Shown here piece by piece: positions 37,926 through 46,512 of a stretch of DNA of 64,000 nt. The DNA comes from Jiangella asiatica. GTDB taxonomy: Bacteria; Actinomycetota; Actinomycetes; Jiangellales; Jiangellaceae. Below the pieces are notes generated by a model, which saw nothing but the letters and a program-made list of their open reading frames with translations, made no database searches and was not told the origin of the DNA. Numbering within the stretch: position 1 is the first letter of the stretch; each line of letters opens with the position of its first letter. The translations under genes were made by a program, and so were the position numbers. The stretch covers positions 1-64,000 of the forward strand of contig NZ_SMKZ01000032.1 in assembly GCF_004349065.1 (NCBI RefSeq), in the 5' to 3' direction.

Positions 37926-38699
37926 ATGTACGTGACCTACGAGGTCCGCGAGGGCACCGCCTGGCTCCGGATCGAGCGCCCGGAGAAACTCAACGCGCTC
38001 GACCTGTCCGGGTGGCACGCCCTCACCGACCACCTGGGCCGGGCGGCCGTCGAAGCCGCCGGACCGGTGGTGCTGACCGGGACGGGTCGAGCCTTCTGCG
38101 CCGGTGACGACATCACCACCTTCCAGGAGCACGCCACCCCCGAGCAGGGCATGGACTTCTTCCTCGGCGGGCTGTACGGGACCATCGAGGCGATCGCCAC
38201 CCACCCGTACCCGGTGATCGCGGCGGTCAACGGGCTGGCGTTCGGCGGCGGCTGCGAGCTGGTCCTTGTCAGCGACCTCGCCGTCGCCTCCGACGCGGCC
38301 ACGTTCAGCCTGCCGGAGGGGCGCATCGGTGCCTGGCCCACCGTCGCCGTCGGGGTCGCGCCGCACGTCAGCGGCCGCAAGCTCGCCGGCGAGCTGGCCT
38401 TCGAGATGGATCGCCTCGACGCGGACGAGGCGCGCCGGTTCGGCATCGTCAACCGGGTCGTCCCGCCCGACGACCTGGAGGCCGAGGTCACCGCCACCGT
38501 CGAGCGCATCCGCGCCGCCTCGCCGCACGCGATCCGGATGACCAAGCGGTTCCTCAACGAGGAGCTGGTGACCGTCGGGCTGCCCAAGGTCCGCCGGGCG
38601 CTGGTCGCCCTCGTCGAGGAGACCCTGCCGACGCACGACCTCCGGGAGGGCACATCGGCCTTCCTGGAGAAGCGCCGGCCGGTCTTCGACGGGAAGTGA
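37926..38699 (+). CDS. Enoyl-CoA hydratase/isomerase (crotonase family)
   Basis: 257 residues. Oxyanion-hole loops GRAFCAGDDITTF and NGLAFGGGCELVL; both crotonase glutamates are present (GGGCE and SLPEGRIG). These positions support hydration of an enoyl-CoA. Closest functional analogy by motif is a CaiD/short-chain hydratase. GGAAGGGA precedes ATG. First of six enzyme genes joined by start/stop overlaps, reading 4 bases into the CaiB gene. Confidence 0.85.
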   Translation: MYVTYEVREGTAWLRIERPEKLNALDLSGWHALTDHLGRAAVEAAGPVVLTGTGRAFCAGDDITTFQEHATPEQGMDFFLGGLYGTIEAIATHPYPVIAAVNGLAFGGGCELVLVSDLAVASDAATFSLPEGRIGAWPTVAVGVAPHVSGRKLAGELAFEMDRLDADEARRFGIVNRVVPPDDLEAEVTATVERIRAASPHAIRMTKRFLNEELVTVGLPKVRRALVALVEETLPTHDLREGTSAFLEKRRPVFDGK

Positions 38700-39907
38700 G
38701 CGGCGTGCGGAACCTCCCGCTGTCCGGCGTGCGGGTCCTCGACTTCGCGCACATGATGCAGGGGCCGTGGGCCGCGGAGATGCTCGCCGACCTCGGCGCC
38801 GACGTCATCAAGGTCGAGGTGGTGGGCACCGGCGAACGCGGCCGGCAGTCCGGCACCACGTTCCTGGACGGCATCAGCGCGCAGTTCCTGGCCATGAACC
38901 GCAACAAGCGCTCGCTCGCCGTGGACCTCAAGACCGAGGCCGGGGTCCGGGTCGCGGAGGCGCTGCTGGCCACCGCCGACGTCCTGATCCAGAACTTCCG
39001 GCCCGGCGTCATGGAGCGGCTGGGCCTGGGCTGGGAGCGCGTGCGCGAGCTCAACCCGCGGCTGGTCTACTGCACCGCCAGCGGATACGGCTCCGACGTG
39101 CCGGACCCGCGCAAGCCCGGCCAGGACCTGCTCGCCCAGGCCCGTACCGGCACGCTGTGGCTCACCGGCACCGCCGACGACATGCCCACCCCGTGCGGCC
39201 CGTTCGTCGCCGACGTGCACGCCGCGACCATGCTCGCGCTCGGCGCCACCGCGGCGCTGCTGGAACGCGAGCACACCGGGCGGGGGCGCCTGGTCGAGGT
39301 GGACCTGGTCGGCGCGATGCTGCACCAAACCGTCCAGGAGGTGGTCGCGGCCGTGAACTCCGGCGAGCCGCCACGCCGCTCGACCGTTCCCGGCAGCGCC
39401 TACATCGAGGCGCCCTACGGTGTGCACGCCACCGTCGACGGGTACGTCGCCGTCTCGCTGGCGACGATGGAGGCGCTGGCCGACGGTCTCGGCGCGCCGG
39501 ACCTCCTGGAACGCTTCCCGGACAAGGAGGCTGCCACCGCCGGCCGCGACGAGCTCAACGCCCTGGTCGCCGGGCTGGTCGCGACGCGGGCGACGCGGGA
39601 CGTGCTCGACGCGCTCGACGCCGCCGGTGTCTGGTGCGCGCCGGTCAACGACCACCAAAGCATGACCACCGACCCGTATGTGCGCTGGGACCGGCGCCGA
39701 CTGGAGGTCGAGCACCCGGTGGCGGGCACGGTCGAGCTGGTCGGCAACCCGATCACGCTCGACGGCCAGACCCTGCCGGCCCGCCGGCCCGCTCCCCTGC
39801 TGGGCGAACACACCGTCGAACTGCTGGTCGAGCTCGGCCTGGACGTCGACGAGCTGCTGGCCGACGGCGTCGTGGAGGTTCCGGCGGACGGGAGGGCCGG
39901 GCGATGA
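38696..39907 (+). CDS. CaiB/BaiF-type (class III) CoA-transferase
   Basis: 403 residues. Opening LSGVRVLDFAHMMQGPWAAEMLADLGADVIKVE and RNKRSLAVDLKTEAG are class III signatures. The catalytic Asp is probably that in PFVADVHAATMLALGATAALLEREHTGRG, aligning with D169 of formyl-CoA transferase. Transfers CoA between carboxylates; donor and acceptor unknown. GTG start overlaps the hydratase stop. Confidence 0.87.
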   Translation: MSGVRNLPLSGVRVLDFAHMMQGPWAAEMLADLGADVIKVEVVGTGERGRQSGTTFLDGISAQFLAMNRNKRSLAVDLKTEAGVRVAEALLATADVLIQNFRPGVMERLGLGWERVRELNPRLVYCTASGYGSDVPDPRKPGQDLLAQARTGTLWLTGTADDMPTPCGPFVADVHAATMLALGATAALLEREHTGRGRLVEVDLVGAMLHQTVQEVVAAVNSGEPPRRSTVPGSAYIEAPYGVHATVDGYVAVSLATMEALADGLGAPDLLERFPDKEAATAGRDELNALVAGLVATRATRDVLDALDAAGVWCAPVNDHQSMTTDPYVRWDRRRLEVEHPVAGTVELVGNPITLDGQTLPARRPAPLLGEHTVELLVELGLDVDELLADGVVEVPADGRAGR

Positions 39908-40341
39908 CGACGGCACCGTGGCTGCCGCCGCTGGGCGCGCGCAGCACCTTCCGCAAGACCGTCACCGAGTCCGACGTCGGCCTGTTCGCCGGCATCACCG
40001 GCGACTTCGCGCCGCAGCACGTCGACGACGAGTACATGAAGACACGGCCGCAGGGCCGCCGTATCGCGCACGGGGTCCTGACCCTCGGGCTGACGTCGAC
40101 CGCGGCGGCCCGGCTGTGCACGGCGCACGACGTCACGGCCGTCTCCTACGGCTACGACCGGGTGCGGTTCCTGCGCCCGGTGTACCTCGGCGACACGGTC
40201 ACCGTCGACTACGTCGTCGACCGCGTCGACGCCGGCGCGCGCAAGGCGTTCGCCACGATGACGGCGACCCGGCAGGACGGCGAGGTGTGCCTCGTCGGCG
40301 TCCACGTCCTCTACTGCTACCCACCCGACGAGGAGGCGTGA
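39904..40341 (+). CDS. MaoC-like hotdog hydratase
   Basis: 145 residues, single hotdog domain. The hydratase-2 motif reads ITGDFAPQHVDDEY: catalytic Asp and His are kept, but the usual Asn-Pro is Ala-Pro. HGVLTLGL follows. Likely hydrates an enoyl-CoA with R-stereochemistry, opposite to the crotonase upstream. Coupled to both neighbours. Confidence 0.83.
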   Translation: MTTAPWLPPLGARSTFRKTVTESDVGLFAGITGDFAPQHVDDEYMKTRPQGRRIAHGVLTLGLTSTAAARLCTAHDVTAVSYGYDRVRFLRPVYLGDTVTVDYVVDRVDAGARKAFATMTATRQDGEVCLVGVHVLYCYPPDEEA

Positions 40342-41546
40342 TGTTGGATGCGGTCGACGACCTCATCGAGACGCGGGTACGCCCGGCCGCGCGGCGCATC
40401 GACACCGAGGCGGCCTTCTTCCCGGACCTGCTGGCCGAGGCCGCGAGGCTCGGGCTGCAGCGGATCCTCCACGACGACGCCGGCTCGCTCGACGCCTCCC
40501 GGATGGACCTGGCCCGGGAGGTGACCGAGCGCATCTCGGTGCACAGCCCGGCCGTGGCACTCGGTATCGCCGGCTCCCGGCTGTCGGCATACCTGCTGGC
40601 CAAGTACGCGCCCGCGCACGTGGCCCGCCGCTGGCTGGAGCCGGCGCTGGACGCGCGCGCCTACGGGTCGTTCGCGATCACCGAGCCCGACGCCGGCACC
40701 GACGTGCGCGCGCTGTCCACCGTCGCCGTCCCCGACGGTCACGACTACCTGCTCAGCGGCCACAAGTGCTGGGTCGGGTTCGCACCAGTGGCCGACTTCG
40801 CGATCGTCCTGGCGAAGCTGGGGACGGCCGACCGCGACGCGCCGATGGCCGCGCTCGTCGTCGACCTGGCCGCGCCGGGAGCCACCGGCCGGCCAGGCCC
40901 TGAGCTGTCCGGCTTCCGCGGGATGCCCAACGGCGAGCTGCTGTTCGACGGGGTTCGGGTGCCGGCCGCGGACCGCCTGGACGTCGAGGGCTTCGCCGGC
41001 ATGATGGACGGGCTCAACATGGCCCGCATCGACGCCGCCGCATACGCGTGCGGCCTGCTGCGCGGCTCGCTGCTGGCCGGCCTGGCCCGGGCCAACGCAC
41101 GGCAGGCGTTCGGCCGGCCGATCGGCGACCTCGCGATCATCCAGCGCAAGCTCGGCCGGATGGCCGCGGACTACCGCGCCGCCCGCGAGCTGACCCGGCG
41201 CGCCGCGCAGTCCTTCGCCCGCGGCGGCGGCGGTGACCAGGACGTGGTGTCCATGGCCAAGATGTTCGCCGCCGACGCCGCCCGCCGGCACACCGACGAG
41301 GCGATGCAGATCCACGGCGCGTTGGGCGTCGTTGTCGGCGAGGACGTCAACCGCATGCACCGCGACGCCAAGGTCACCCAGATCTTCGACGGCACCAGCG
41401 AGATCCACGAGACCATGCTCGGGCGGCGCGCGCTGCGCATGCTGGCCCGCGGCGAACCCCTGACGGCGTTCGTCGACGACGGCGCCGACGACGATCCGTA
41501 CCTCGCGCCGCGGCCAGCGGCCAGCATCCTGGAGGACCGGCCATGA
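40341..41546 (+). CDS. Acyl-CoA dehydrogenase
   Basis: 401 residues, flavin enzyme. FAD/substrate motifs ITEPDAGTDVRAL and GHKCWVGFAP; C-terminal helical domain with RQAFGRPIGDLAIIQRKLGRM and MQIHGALGVVVGEDVNRMHRDAKV. Oddity: the catalytic-base loop reads IFDGTSEI, with Asp where most members have Glu (YEGT), and the alternative helix-G Glu position appears as GLNMARI. It oxidises an acyl-CoA or, like CaiA, may reduce an enoyl-CoA; substrate unknown. Confidence 0.85.
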   Translation: MLDAVDDLIETRVRPAARRIDTEAAFFPDLLAEAARLGLQRILHDDAGSLDASRMDLAREVTERISVHSPAVALGIAGSRLSAYLLAKYAPAHVARRWLEPALDARAYGSFAITEPDAGTDVRALSTVAVPDGHDYLLSGHKCWVGFAPVADFAIVLAKLGTADRDAPMAALVVDLAAPGATGRPGPELSGFRGMPNGELLFDGVRVPAADRLDVEGFAGMMDGLNMARIDAAAYACGLLRGSLLAGLARANARQAFGRPIGDLAIIQRKLGRMAADYRAARELTRRAAQSFARGGGGDQDVVSMAKMFAADAARRHTDEAMQIHGALGVVVGEDVNRMHRDAKVTQIFDGTSEIHETMLGRRALRMLARGEPLTAFVDDGADDDPYLAPRPAASILEDRP

Positions 41547-42298
41547 CGCACGACCGCCCGCTCGCCGGCGAGGTCGCCCTGGTCACCGGGGCGACCGGGG
41601 CGCTGGGCGTCGCGATCTGCCGCGACCTGGCCCGCGCCGGCGCGGACGTCGCCGTCCACCACCTCGACCAGGAGGCCGAGGCGACCGCGCTGGCCGACGA
41701 GCTGGCCGGCCACGGTGTCCGCACCGTCGCCGTCGGCGCCGACGTCACGTCGTGGGACGAGGTCGCCGCCGCGGTCCAGACGGTCCGGGAGGCGCTGGGC
41801 ACCATCACCGTCCTGGTCAACAACGCCGGGTTCATGGAGCCGCGCCGCATCGCCGACTCCAGCCTGGACGACTGGCGGCGCACTCTCGGCGCCGACCTCG
41901 ACGGCGTCTTCGTCGTCACCCGGCACGTCCTGCCCGGGATGCTCGCCTCCCACGGCCGGATCGTGAACGTCTCCTCCCAGCTGGCGTTCAAAGGCGCAAT
42001 CGACTACGTCGCATACGCCACGGCGAAGGCGGGCGTGCTCGGCTTCACCAAGGCGCTGGCCCGCGAGGCCGGTCCGCGGGTGCGGGTGAACGCCATCGCG
42101 CCCGGGCCGATCGACACCCCGATGGTCCGCCCGTACGCGACTCGCGACTGGGTGCACGAGCGCACCCATGACTCCGTCGTCGGCCGGCTCGGCGTGCCCG
42201 AGGAGGTCGGCCCGGCGGTCACCTTCCTCGCCGGGCCTGGCGCCGAGCTCCTCCACGGGCAGACGCTGCACCTCAACGGCGGCGGTGTGATGGCATGA
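41543..42298 (+). CDS. Short-chain dehydrogenase/reductase (FabG-like)
   Basis: 251 residues. Cofactor loop VTGATGALGVAIC, NNAG motif, catalytic Ser in VNVSSQLAFKG and YATAK. Probably a 3-hydroxyacyl-CoA dehydrogenase acting after hydration in this pathway. Coupled at both ends by ATGA. Confidence 0.86.
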   Translation: MTHDRPLAGEVALVTGATGALGVAICRDLARAGADVAVHHLDQEAEATALADELAGHGVRTVAVGADVTSWDEVAAAVQTVREALGTITVLVNNAGFMEPRRIADSSLDDWRRTLGADLDGVFVVTRHVLPGMLASHGRIVNVSSQLAFKGAIDYVAYATAKAGVLGFTKALAREAGPRVRVNAIAPGPIDTPMVRPYATRDWVHERTHDSVVGRLGVPEEVGPAVTFLAGPGAELLHGQTLHLNGGGVMA

Positions 42299-43827
42299 CC
42301 GGGCGGCGGCAGATCAGGTTCCTCACCGCGGAGGCGGCGGCGGACCTGGTGCGGGACGGGCAGACGCTGGCGGTCGGCGGGTCCGGCGGCGGGCTGCTGG
42401 AGCCCGACGCGCTGCTGGCGGCGCTGGGCCGGCGCCACCGCGAGACCGGGTCGCCGCGCGGGTTGCAGCTGGTGCACACCACCGGCATCGGCGACCGTCA
42501 GGGCGGCGGCATGGACCACCTCGCCCAGCGCGGCCTGGTCAGCTCCGTCGTCGCCGGCAACTGGGGCATGGCCCCGGCGATGAGCGCGATGGCCGTCGCC
42601 GGCGAGCTCGAGGCGTACAACCTCCCGCAGGGCGTCATGAGCCAGCTGTTCCGCGAGATCGCGGCCGGCCGGCCGGGCGTGGTCACCCACGTCGGGCTTC
42701 GGACCTTCTGCGACCCGCGGCTCGAGGCCGGCCGGCTCAACGACGTCAGCCCGCGGACCATGGTCGAGGTGGTGGAGCTGGCCGGCCGGGAGTGGCTCTT
42801 CTACCCCGGCTTCGACATCGACGTCTGCTTCATCCGCGGCACGACCGCCGACGAGCGCGGCAACCTCTCCTTCGAACAGGAGGGCGCCCGGCTGGAGATG
42901 CTGGCCATCGCGCAGGCCACCCGCAACCGCGGCGGCACCGTCATCGCGCAGGTCAAGAACGTGGCGAAGGCCGGAACCCTGGACCCGCGAATGGTGGCCG
43001 TGCCCGGAATCTGCGTCGACGTCGTGGTGCACCATCCGGCGCAGCGTCAGGTCGTGACGCACGAGTACAACCCGGCGTTCTCCGGGGAGGTACGGGCCGC
43101 GGTGTCCACGCTGCCGCCGTTCGCCCTGGACGCGCGCAAGGTGGTGGCCCGGCGCGCACTGGCCGAGATCACGCCCGGCGACGTGGTGAACCTCGGCGTG
43201 GGCATCGCCGACGGAATCGCGTCGGTGGCCGCCGAGGAGGGCCGCCTCGACGATTTCACCACGACCATCGAGCAGGGCGCTGTCGGCGGCATCCCTGCGC
43301 GCGGCGTCATCTTCGGCGTCGCCACGAACCCCGAGGCGATCCTCGACCAGCCGGCGCAGTTCGACTTCTACGACGGCGGCGGCCTCGACATCGCCTTCCT
43401 CGGGTTCGCCCAGATCGACGCCACCGGCAACGTCAACGTGTCCAAGTTCGGCGACCGGGTCGTCGGCACCGGCGGCTTCGTCGACATCAGTCAGAACGCC
43501 CGCACCGTCGTGTTCTGCGGGACGTTCACCGCCGGCGGGCCGCGGGTGCGGGTGGGCGGCGGCGAGCTGACGGTCGAGGCGGAGGGCCGGCACGCGAAGT
43601 TCGTCAAGGAGGTCACCCAGGTCACCTTCAGCGCCCAGGAGTCCGTCGCCCGAGGTCAGCGCGTCCGCTACGTCACCGAGCGAGCCGTCTTCGAGCTCAC
43701 CGCCGACGGGCTGCGGCTGCTTGAGGTGGCCCCCGGCGTCGACGTCCGGCGCGACGTGCTCGACCAGATCCCGTTCGACGTGCTCGCCGGCGACGTCGAG
43801 ACGATGGACCCCGAGTACTTTCAGTAG
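42295..43827 (+). CDS. Acetate/propionate-type (class I) CoA-transferase
   Basis: 510 residues with alpha and beta halves fused, as in propionate CoA-transferase and YdiF. Nucleophilic Glu326 lies in TTIEQGAVGGIP, the class I glutamate motif. N-terminal half carries GGSGGGLLEPDALLAAL and TRNRGGTVIAQVKNVAK. It could regenerate free acid and charge acetate or a 3-keto acid. Last enzyme gene before the LacI regulator. Confidence 0.86.
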   Translation: MTGRRQIRFLTAEAAADLVRDGQTLAVGGSGGGLLEPDALLAALGRRHRETGSPRGLQLVHTTGIGDRQGGGMDHLAQRGLVSSVVAGNWGMAPAMSAMAVAGELEAYNLPQGVMSQLFREIAAGRPGVVTHVGLRTFCDPRLEAGRLNDVSPRTMVEVVELAGREWLFYPGFDIDVCFIRGTTADERGNLSFEQEGARLEMLAIAQATRNRGGTVIAQVKNVAKAGTLDPRMVAVPGICVDVVVHHPAQRQVVTHEYNPAFSGEVRAAVSTLPPFALDARKVVARRALAEITPGDVVNLGVGIADGIASVAAEEGRLDDFTTTIEQGAVGGIPARGVIFGVATNPEAILDQPAQFDFYDGGGLDIAFLGFAQIDATGNVNVSKFGDRVVGTGGFVDISQNARTVVFCGTFTAGGPRVRVGGGELTVEAEGRHAKFVKEVTQVTFSAQESVARGQRVRYVTERAVFELTADGLRLLEVAPGVDVRRDVLDQIPFDVLAGDVETMDPEYFQ

Positions 43828-43837
43828 CGTGCAGACG

Positions 43838-44953
43838 ATGCGGGACGACGCGAAGCCCTCCGACGACGGCGCACCGGCGGCCGGCGACGGTCCGGCCGGG
43901 GACGGTGAGGTGCGGCGCTCGGGGCGCGTCCGCACCGGTCCCGCCCGGGTCACCATCAAGGACGTCGCCGAGCGCGCCGGTGTCACCAAGGCCACCGTCT
44001 CCAAGTACCTCAACCGCGCGCACGGCTACGCCATGGCACCGTCCACCCGCGAGCGCATCCGGGCGGCCATCCAGGACCTGGATTTCCAGCCCAACCCGCT
44101 CGCCCGTGGCCTGACCCGCAGTGCCACCACCACGATCGGGCTGGTCGTGGCCGACATCCGCAGCCAGTTCTACCCGGAGCTGGTGCACAGCATCCAGGTC
44201 GCCACCGAGGGCGCCGGGTACACGCTGGTGCTCGGCAGCTCCGGCGACGACCCCGCCCGCGAGCTCGACATCGTGCGGTCCATGGCACACCGCCGGGTCG
44301 ACGGCGTCGTGCTGGTGGCGGTGCGGTCGGCGAGCGACAACATCGAGTATTTGCGGCAACGGGGCATCCAGATCGTGCTGGCCAGCCGCGACCTGCCGGA
44401 GCTGGTGGCCGACACCGTCGTCGTCGACAGCCTCGCCGGTGCCAGGGCTGCGGTCCGGCACCTGCGCGACCTGGGCCACCGGCGCATCGCGCACGTGGGT
44501 GGCGAGCTCACGGTCAAGCCGTTCGCCGACCGACGGCGCGGGTTCGAGCTGGAGACGGCGGACCTGGCCGGCCGGGCCGAGCTCCCCGCGGCCACGGCCG
44601 CGTCGACCATCGAGGGCGGCCGCGCCGCCACCCGCGGCCTGCTCGACGTCGAGCGGCCGCCCACCGCCATCTTCTTCGCCACCGACACCATGGCCCTCGG
44701 CGGCCTGATGGCCTGTGCCGACCTCGGCCTCGAGGTACCGCGCGACGTGTCCATCGCCGGCTTCGACAACGTCACCGTCGGTGAGCTGCCGGGCATCGGG
44801 CTCACCACCGTCGACAGCGACGCCGCCCGGGTCGGCGAGCAGGCCACCGAGCTGCTGCTGCGGCGCGTCCTCGGCTCCGGCGACGCCGACCCCGTCCTCA
44901 TCACCCGCCCAGCCGAGCTGGTCGTCCGGACCTCCACCGCACCGCCGCGCTAG
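43838..44953 (+). CDS. LacI-family regulator of the CoA/importer operon
   Basis: 371 residues from ATG 43838 (374 from a GTG at 43829). A disordered N-terminal extension of about 40 residues (DDAKPSDDGAPAAGDGPAGD) precedes the helix-turn-helix VTIKDVAERAGVTKATVSKYLNRAHGYAMAPSTRERI. Effector domain: TTIGLVVADIRSQFYPELVHSI, RRIAHVGGELTVKPFADRRRGFE, SIAGFDNVTVGELPGIGLTTVDSD. It starts 11 bases after the CoA-transferase stop, so is likely co-transcribed and feeds back on the operators at 34501. Confidence 0.87.
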   Translation: MRDDAKPSDDGAPAAGDGPAGDGEVRRSGRVRTGPARVTIKDVAERAGVTKATVSKYLNRAHGYAMAPSTRERIRAAIQDLDFQPNPLARGLTRSATTTIGLVVADIRSQFYPELVHSIQVATEGAGYTLVLGSSGDDPARELDIVRSMAHRRVDGVVLVAVRSASDNIEYLRQRGIQIVLASRDLPELVADTVVVDSLAGARAAVRHLRDLGHRRIAHVGGELTVKPFADRRRGFELETADLAGRAELPAATAASTIEGGRAATRGLLDVERPPTAIFFATDTMALGGLMACADLGLEVPRDVSIAGFDNVTVGELPGIGLTTVDSDAARVGEQATELLLRRVLGSGDADPVLITRPAELVVRTSTAPPR

Positions 44954-44983
44954 ACCACTCGCCAGCGTCACGGGGCCCTGCGC

Positions 44984-45139
44984 TCAACGGAACGCGGCGA
45001 CGTTGCGCCGTACCCAGTCGGCGAAGCCGCCCGGCGGCCGGTCCGCTCCCGCGGCGTGGTTGCTGCCGGCCCGGTCAGTGCGGTCCGCGGCGCTGAGCAG
45101 GTGCGCCTTGCCGCCGCCGTCACTTTGCCTCGTGATCAT
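44984..45139 (-). pseudogene. Possible C-terminal gene remnant
   Basis: An open frame of 51 codons ending GGFADWVRRNVAAFR has good codon bias and resembles the tail of a hydrolase-type protein, but nothing precedes it: its only ATG lies inside the A-type repeat at 45132. It is best read as a gene truncated at the repeat. No family can be named with confidence. Confidence 0.25.
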
Positions 45140-45241
45140 CAACGATCGCTGACATCACGAGGATCGTGTGTGCTTCACCATGCTTGCAACCCTGGTGAAG
45201 CGCGAGAACGCCTAGTGATGTCACGAATCGTTGATGATCAC
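45132..45241. repeat. A-type intergenic palindromic repeat, copy 2 (long form)
   Basis: Outer arms of 26 bases (starting GTGATCATCAACGATCGC; 45132-45157 and 45216-45241) pair with three mismatches. Inside is a separate perfect hairpin GCTTCACCA / TGGTGAAGC (45172-45180 and 45193-45201). It lies between convergent genes (LacI and ABC permease), where it may also act as a terminator. The intergenic region from 44954 to 45131 otherwise holds only the remnant frame. Confidence 0.7.
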
Positions 45242-45261
45242 CGGAGCACGCGGCCGCGGGG

Positions 45262-46512
45262 TCAGCGGGAGGTGCCGGCGCGGCGCTTGTTGTAGATGTC
45301 GAAGGCGACCGCGAGCAGGAGGACGAGGCCCTTCACCACCGACTGGATCGACTGGTCGACGCCCATGAGCTGCATGCCGTTGCTCATGACCGCCATGATC
45401 AGGCCGCCGACCATGGCGCCCACGACGGTGCCGACGCCGCCGGTCACGGCCGCACCGCCGATGAAGGCCGCCGCGATCGCGTCGAGCTCGAACATGTTGC
45501 CGGCGGCGGGCTGCGCGCCGTTGGACCGCGAGGAATAGATGACGCCGGCCACCGCGGACAGCAAGCCCATGTTGACGAAGATCCAGAAGTTCACCGTACG
45601 CACCCGCACGCCGGACAGCATCGCCGCGGACAGGTTGCCGCCGATGGCGTAGACCTGCCGGCCGAAGACCGTCCGCTTGGTGACCACGCTGTAGGTGAGC
45701 ACGAGGACGCCCAGGATGATCAGCACGATCGGCAGTCCGCGGGCGTGCGCCAGCTGCCAGGCGAAGTACATGATGACCGCGCCCACCGCCACCACGCGGG
45801 CGATGAACAGCGGGAACGACTCCACCGGCTGGTTGTAGCGGATGCGCGCCACCCGGGTGCGGAACCCGCTGACCGCGTAGCCCGCGACCGCGACGGCGCC
45901 GATGAGGAGCGTGAACGCGTCGTAGCCCTGTCCGCCGATCAACCCGTTGAGAAATCCGTTGGCCACCCGCTGGTACTCGGACGGGAACGGCGACAGCGAG
46001 ATGTTGTCCAGCACCTGCAGCGTCAGGCCGCGGAACAGCAGCATGCCGGCCAGCGTGACGATGAACGCCGGGATGCCGATGTAGGCGACCCAGAAGCCCT
46101 GCCAGGCACCGACCGCGACACCCACGACCAGCGCCGCGATGATGCCGACCCACCACGTGTAGCCCTGCTGGATGACCAGCACGGCCGAGACCGCCCCGGT
46201 GAGCGCCACGACCGACCCGACCGACAGATCGATGTGCCCGGCGATGATGACGATCACCATCCCGATGGCCAGCACCAGGATGTAGGAGTACTGCAGCACG
46301 ATGTTCGTGATGTTGCCCGGGCTCAACAGCACGCCGTCAGTCATGATCGCGAACAGGGCGACGATGACGACGAAGGCGACGTAGATGCCGCTCTGCCGCA
46401 GGTTGCGCGTCACCAGGGTGCGCAGGTTGCTGGTCCCGGTGTGCAGGGCGGCGGCCTGGGCGCTCTCGGGCGTGGCCTTGTCCTCGGCCTCGGGGCGCTG
46501 GGTGCTGGTCAT
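45262..46512 (-). CDS. Monosaccharide ABC transporter permease (MmsB/XylH/GguB type)
   Basis: 416 residues, about ten hydrophobic helices ([60 protein letters not shown] at the start). The GHIDLSVGS motif is diagnostic of CUT2 permeases. Overlaps the ATPase gene by ATGA. Third gene of a binding protein-ATPase-permease operon for a monosaccharide such as arabinose, galactose or xylose. Confidence 0.88.
   Translation of the reverse strand: MTSTQRPEAEDKATPESAQAAALHTGTSNLRTLVTRNLRQSGIYVAFVVIVALFAIMTDGVLLSPGNITNIVLQYSYILVLAIGMVIVIIAGHIDLSVGSVVALTGAVSAVLVIQQGYTWWVGIIAALVVGVAVGAWQGFWVAYIGIPAFIVTLAGMLLFRGLTLQVLDNISLSPFPSEYQRVANGFLNGLIGGQGYDAFTLLIGAVAVAGYAVSGFRTRVARIRYNQPVESFPLFIARVVAVGAVIMYFAWQLAHARGLPIVLIILGVLVLTYSVVTKRTVFGRQVYAIGGNLSAAMLSGVRVRTVNFWIFVNMGLLSAVAGVIYSSRSNGAQPAAGNMFELDAIAAAFIGGAAVTGGVGTVVGAMVGGLIMAVMSNGMQLMGVDQSIQSVVKGLVLLLAVAFDIYNKRRAGTSR

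Noticed and set aside
37926-42298. Naming the CoA genes as a carnitine (cai) operon
   Set aside because: CaiA/B/D-like families are present, but no CaiT transporter, CaiC ligase or betaine-specific signature is visible, and the importer is sugar-type.
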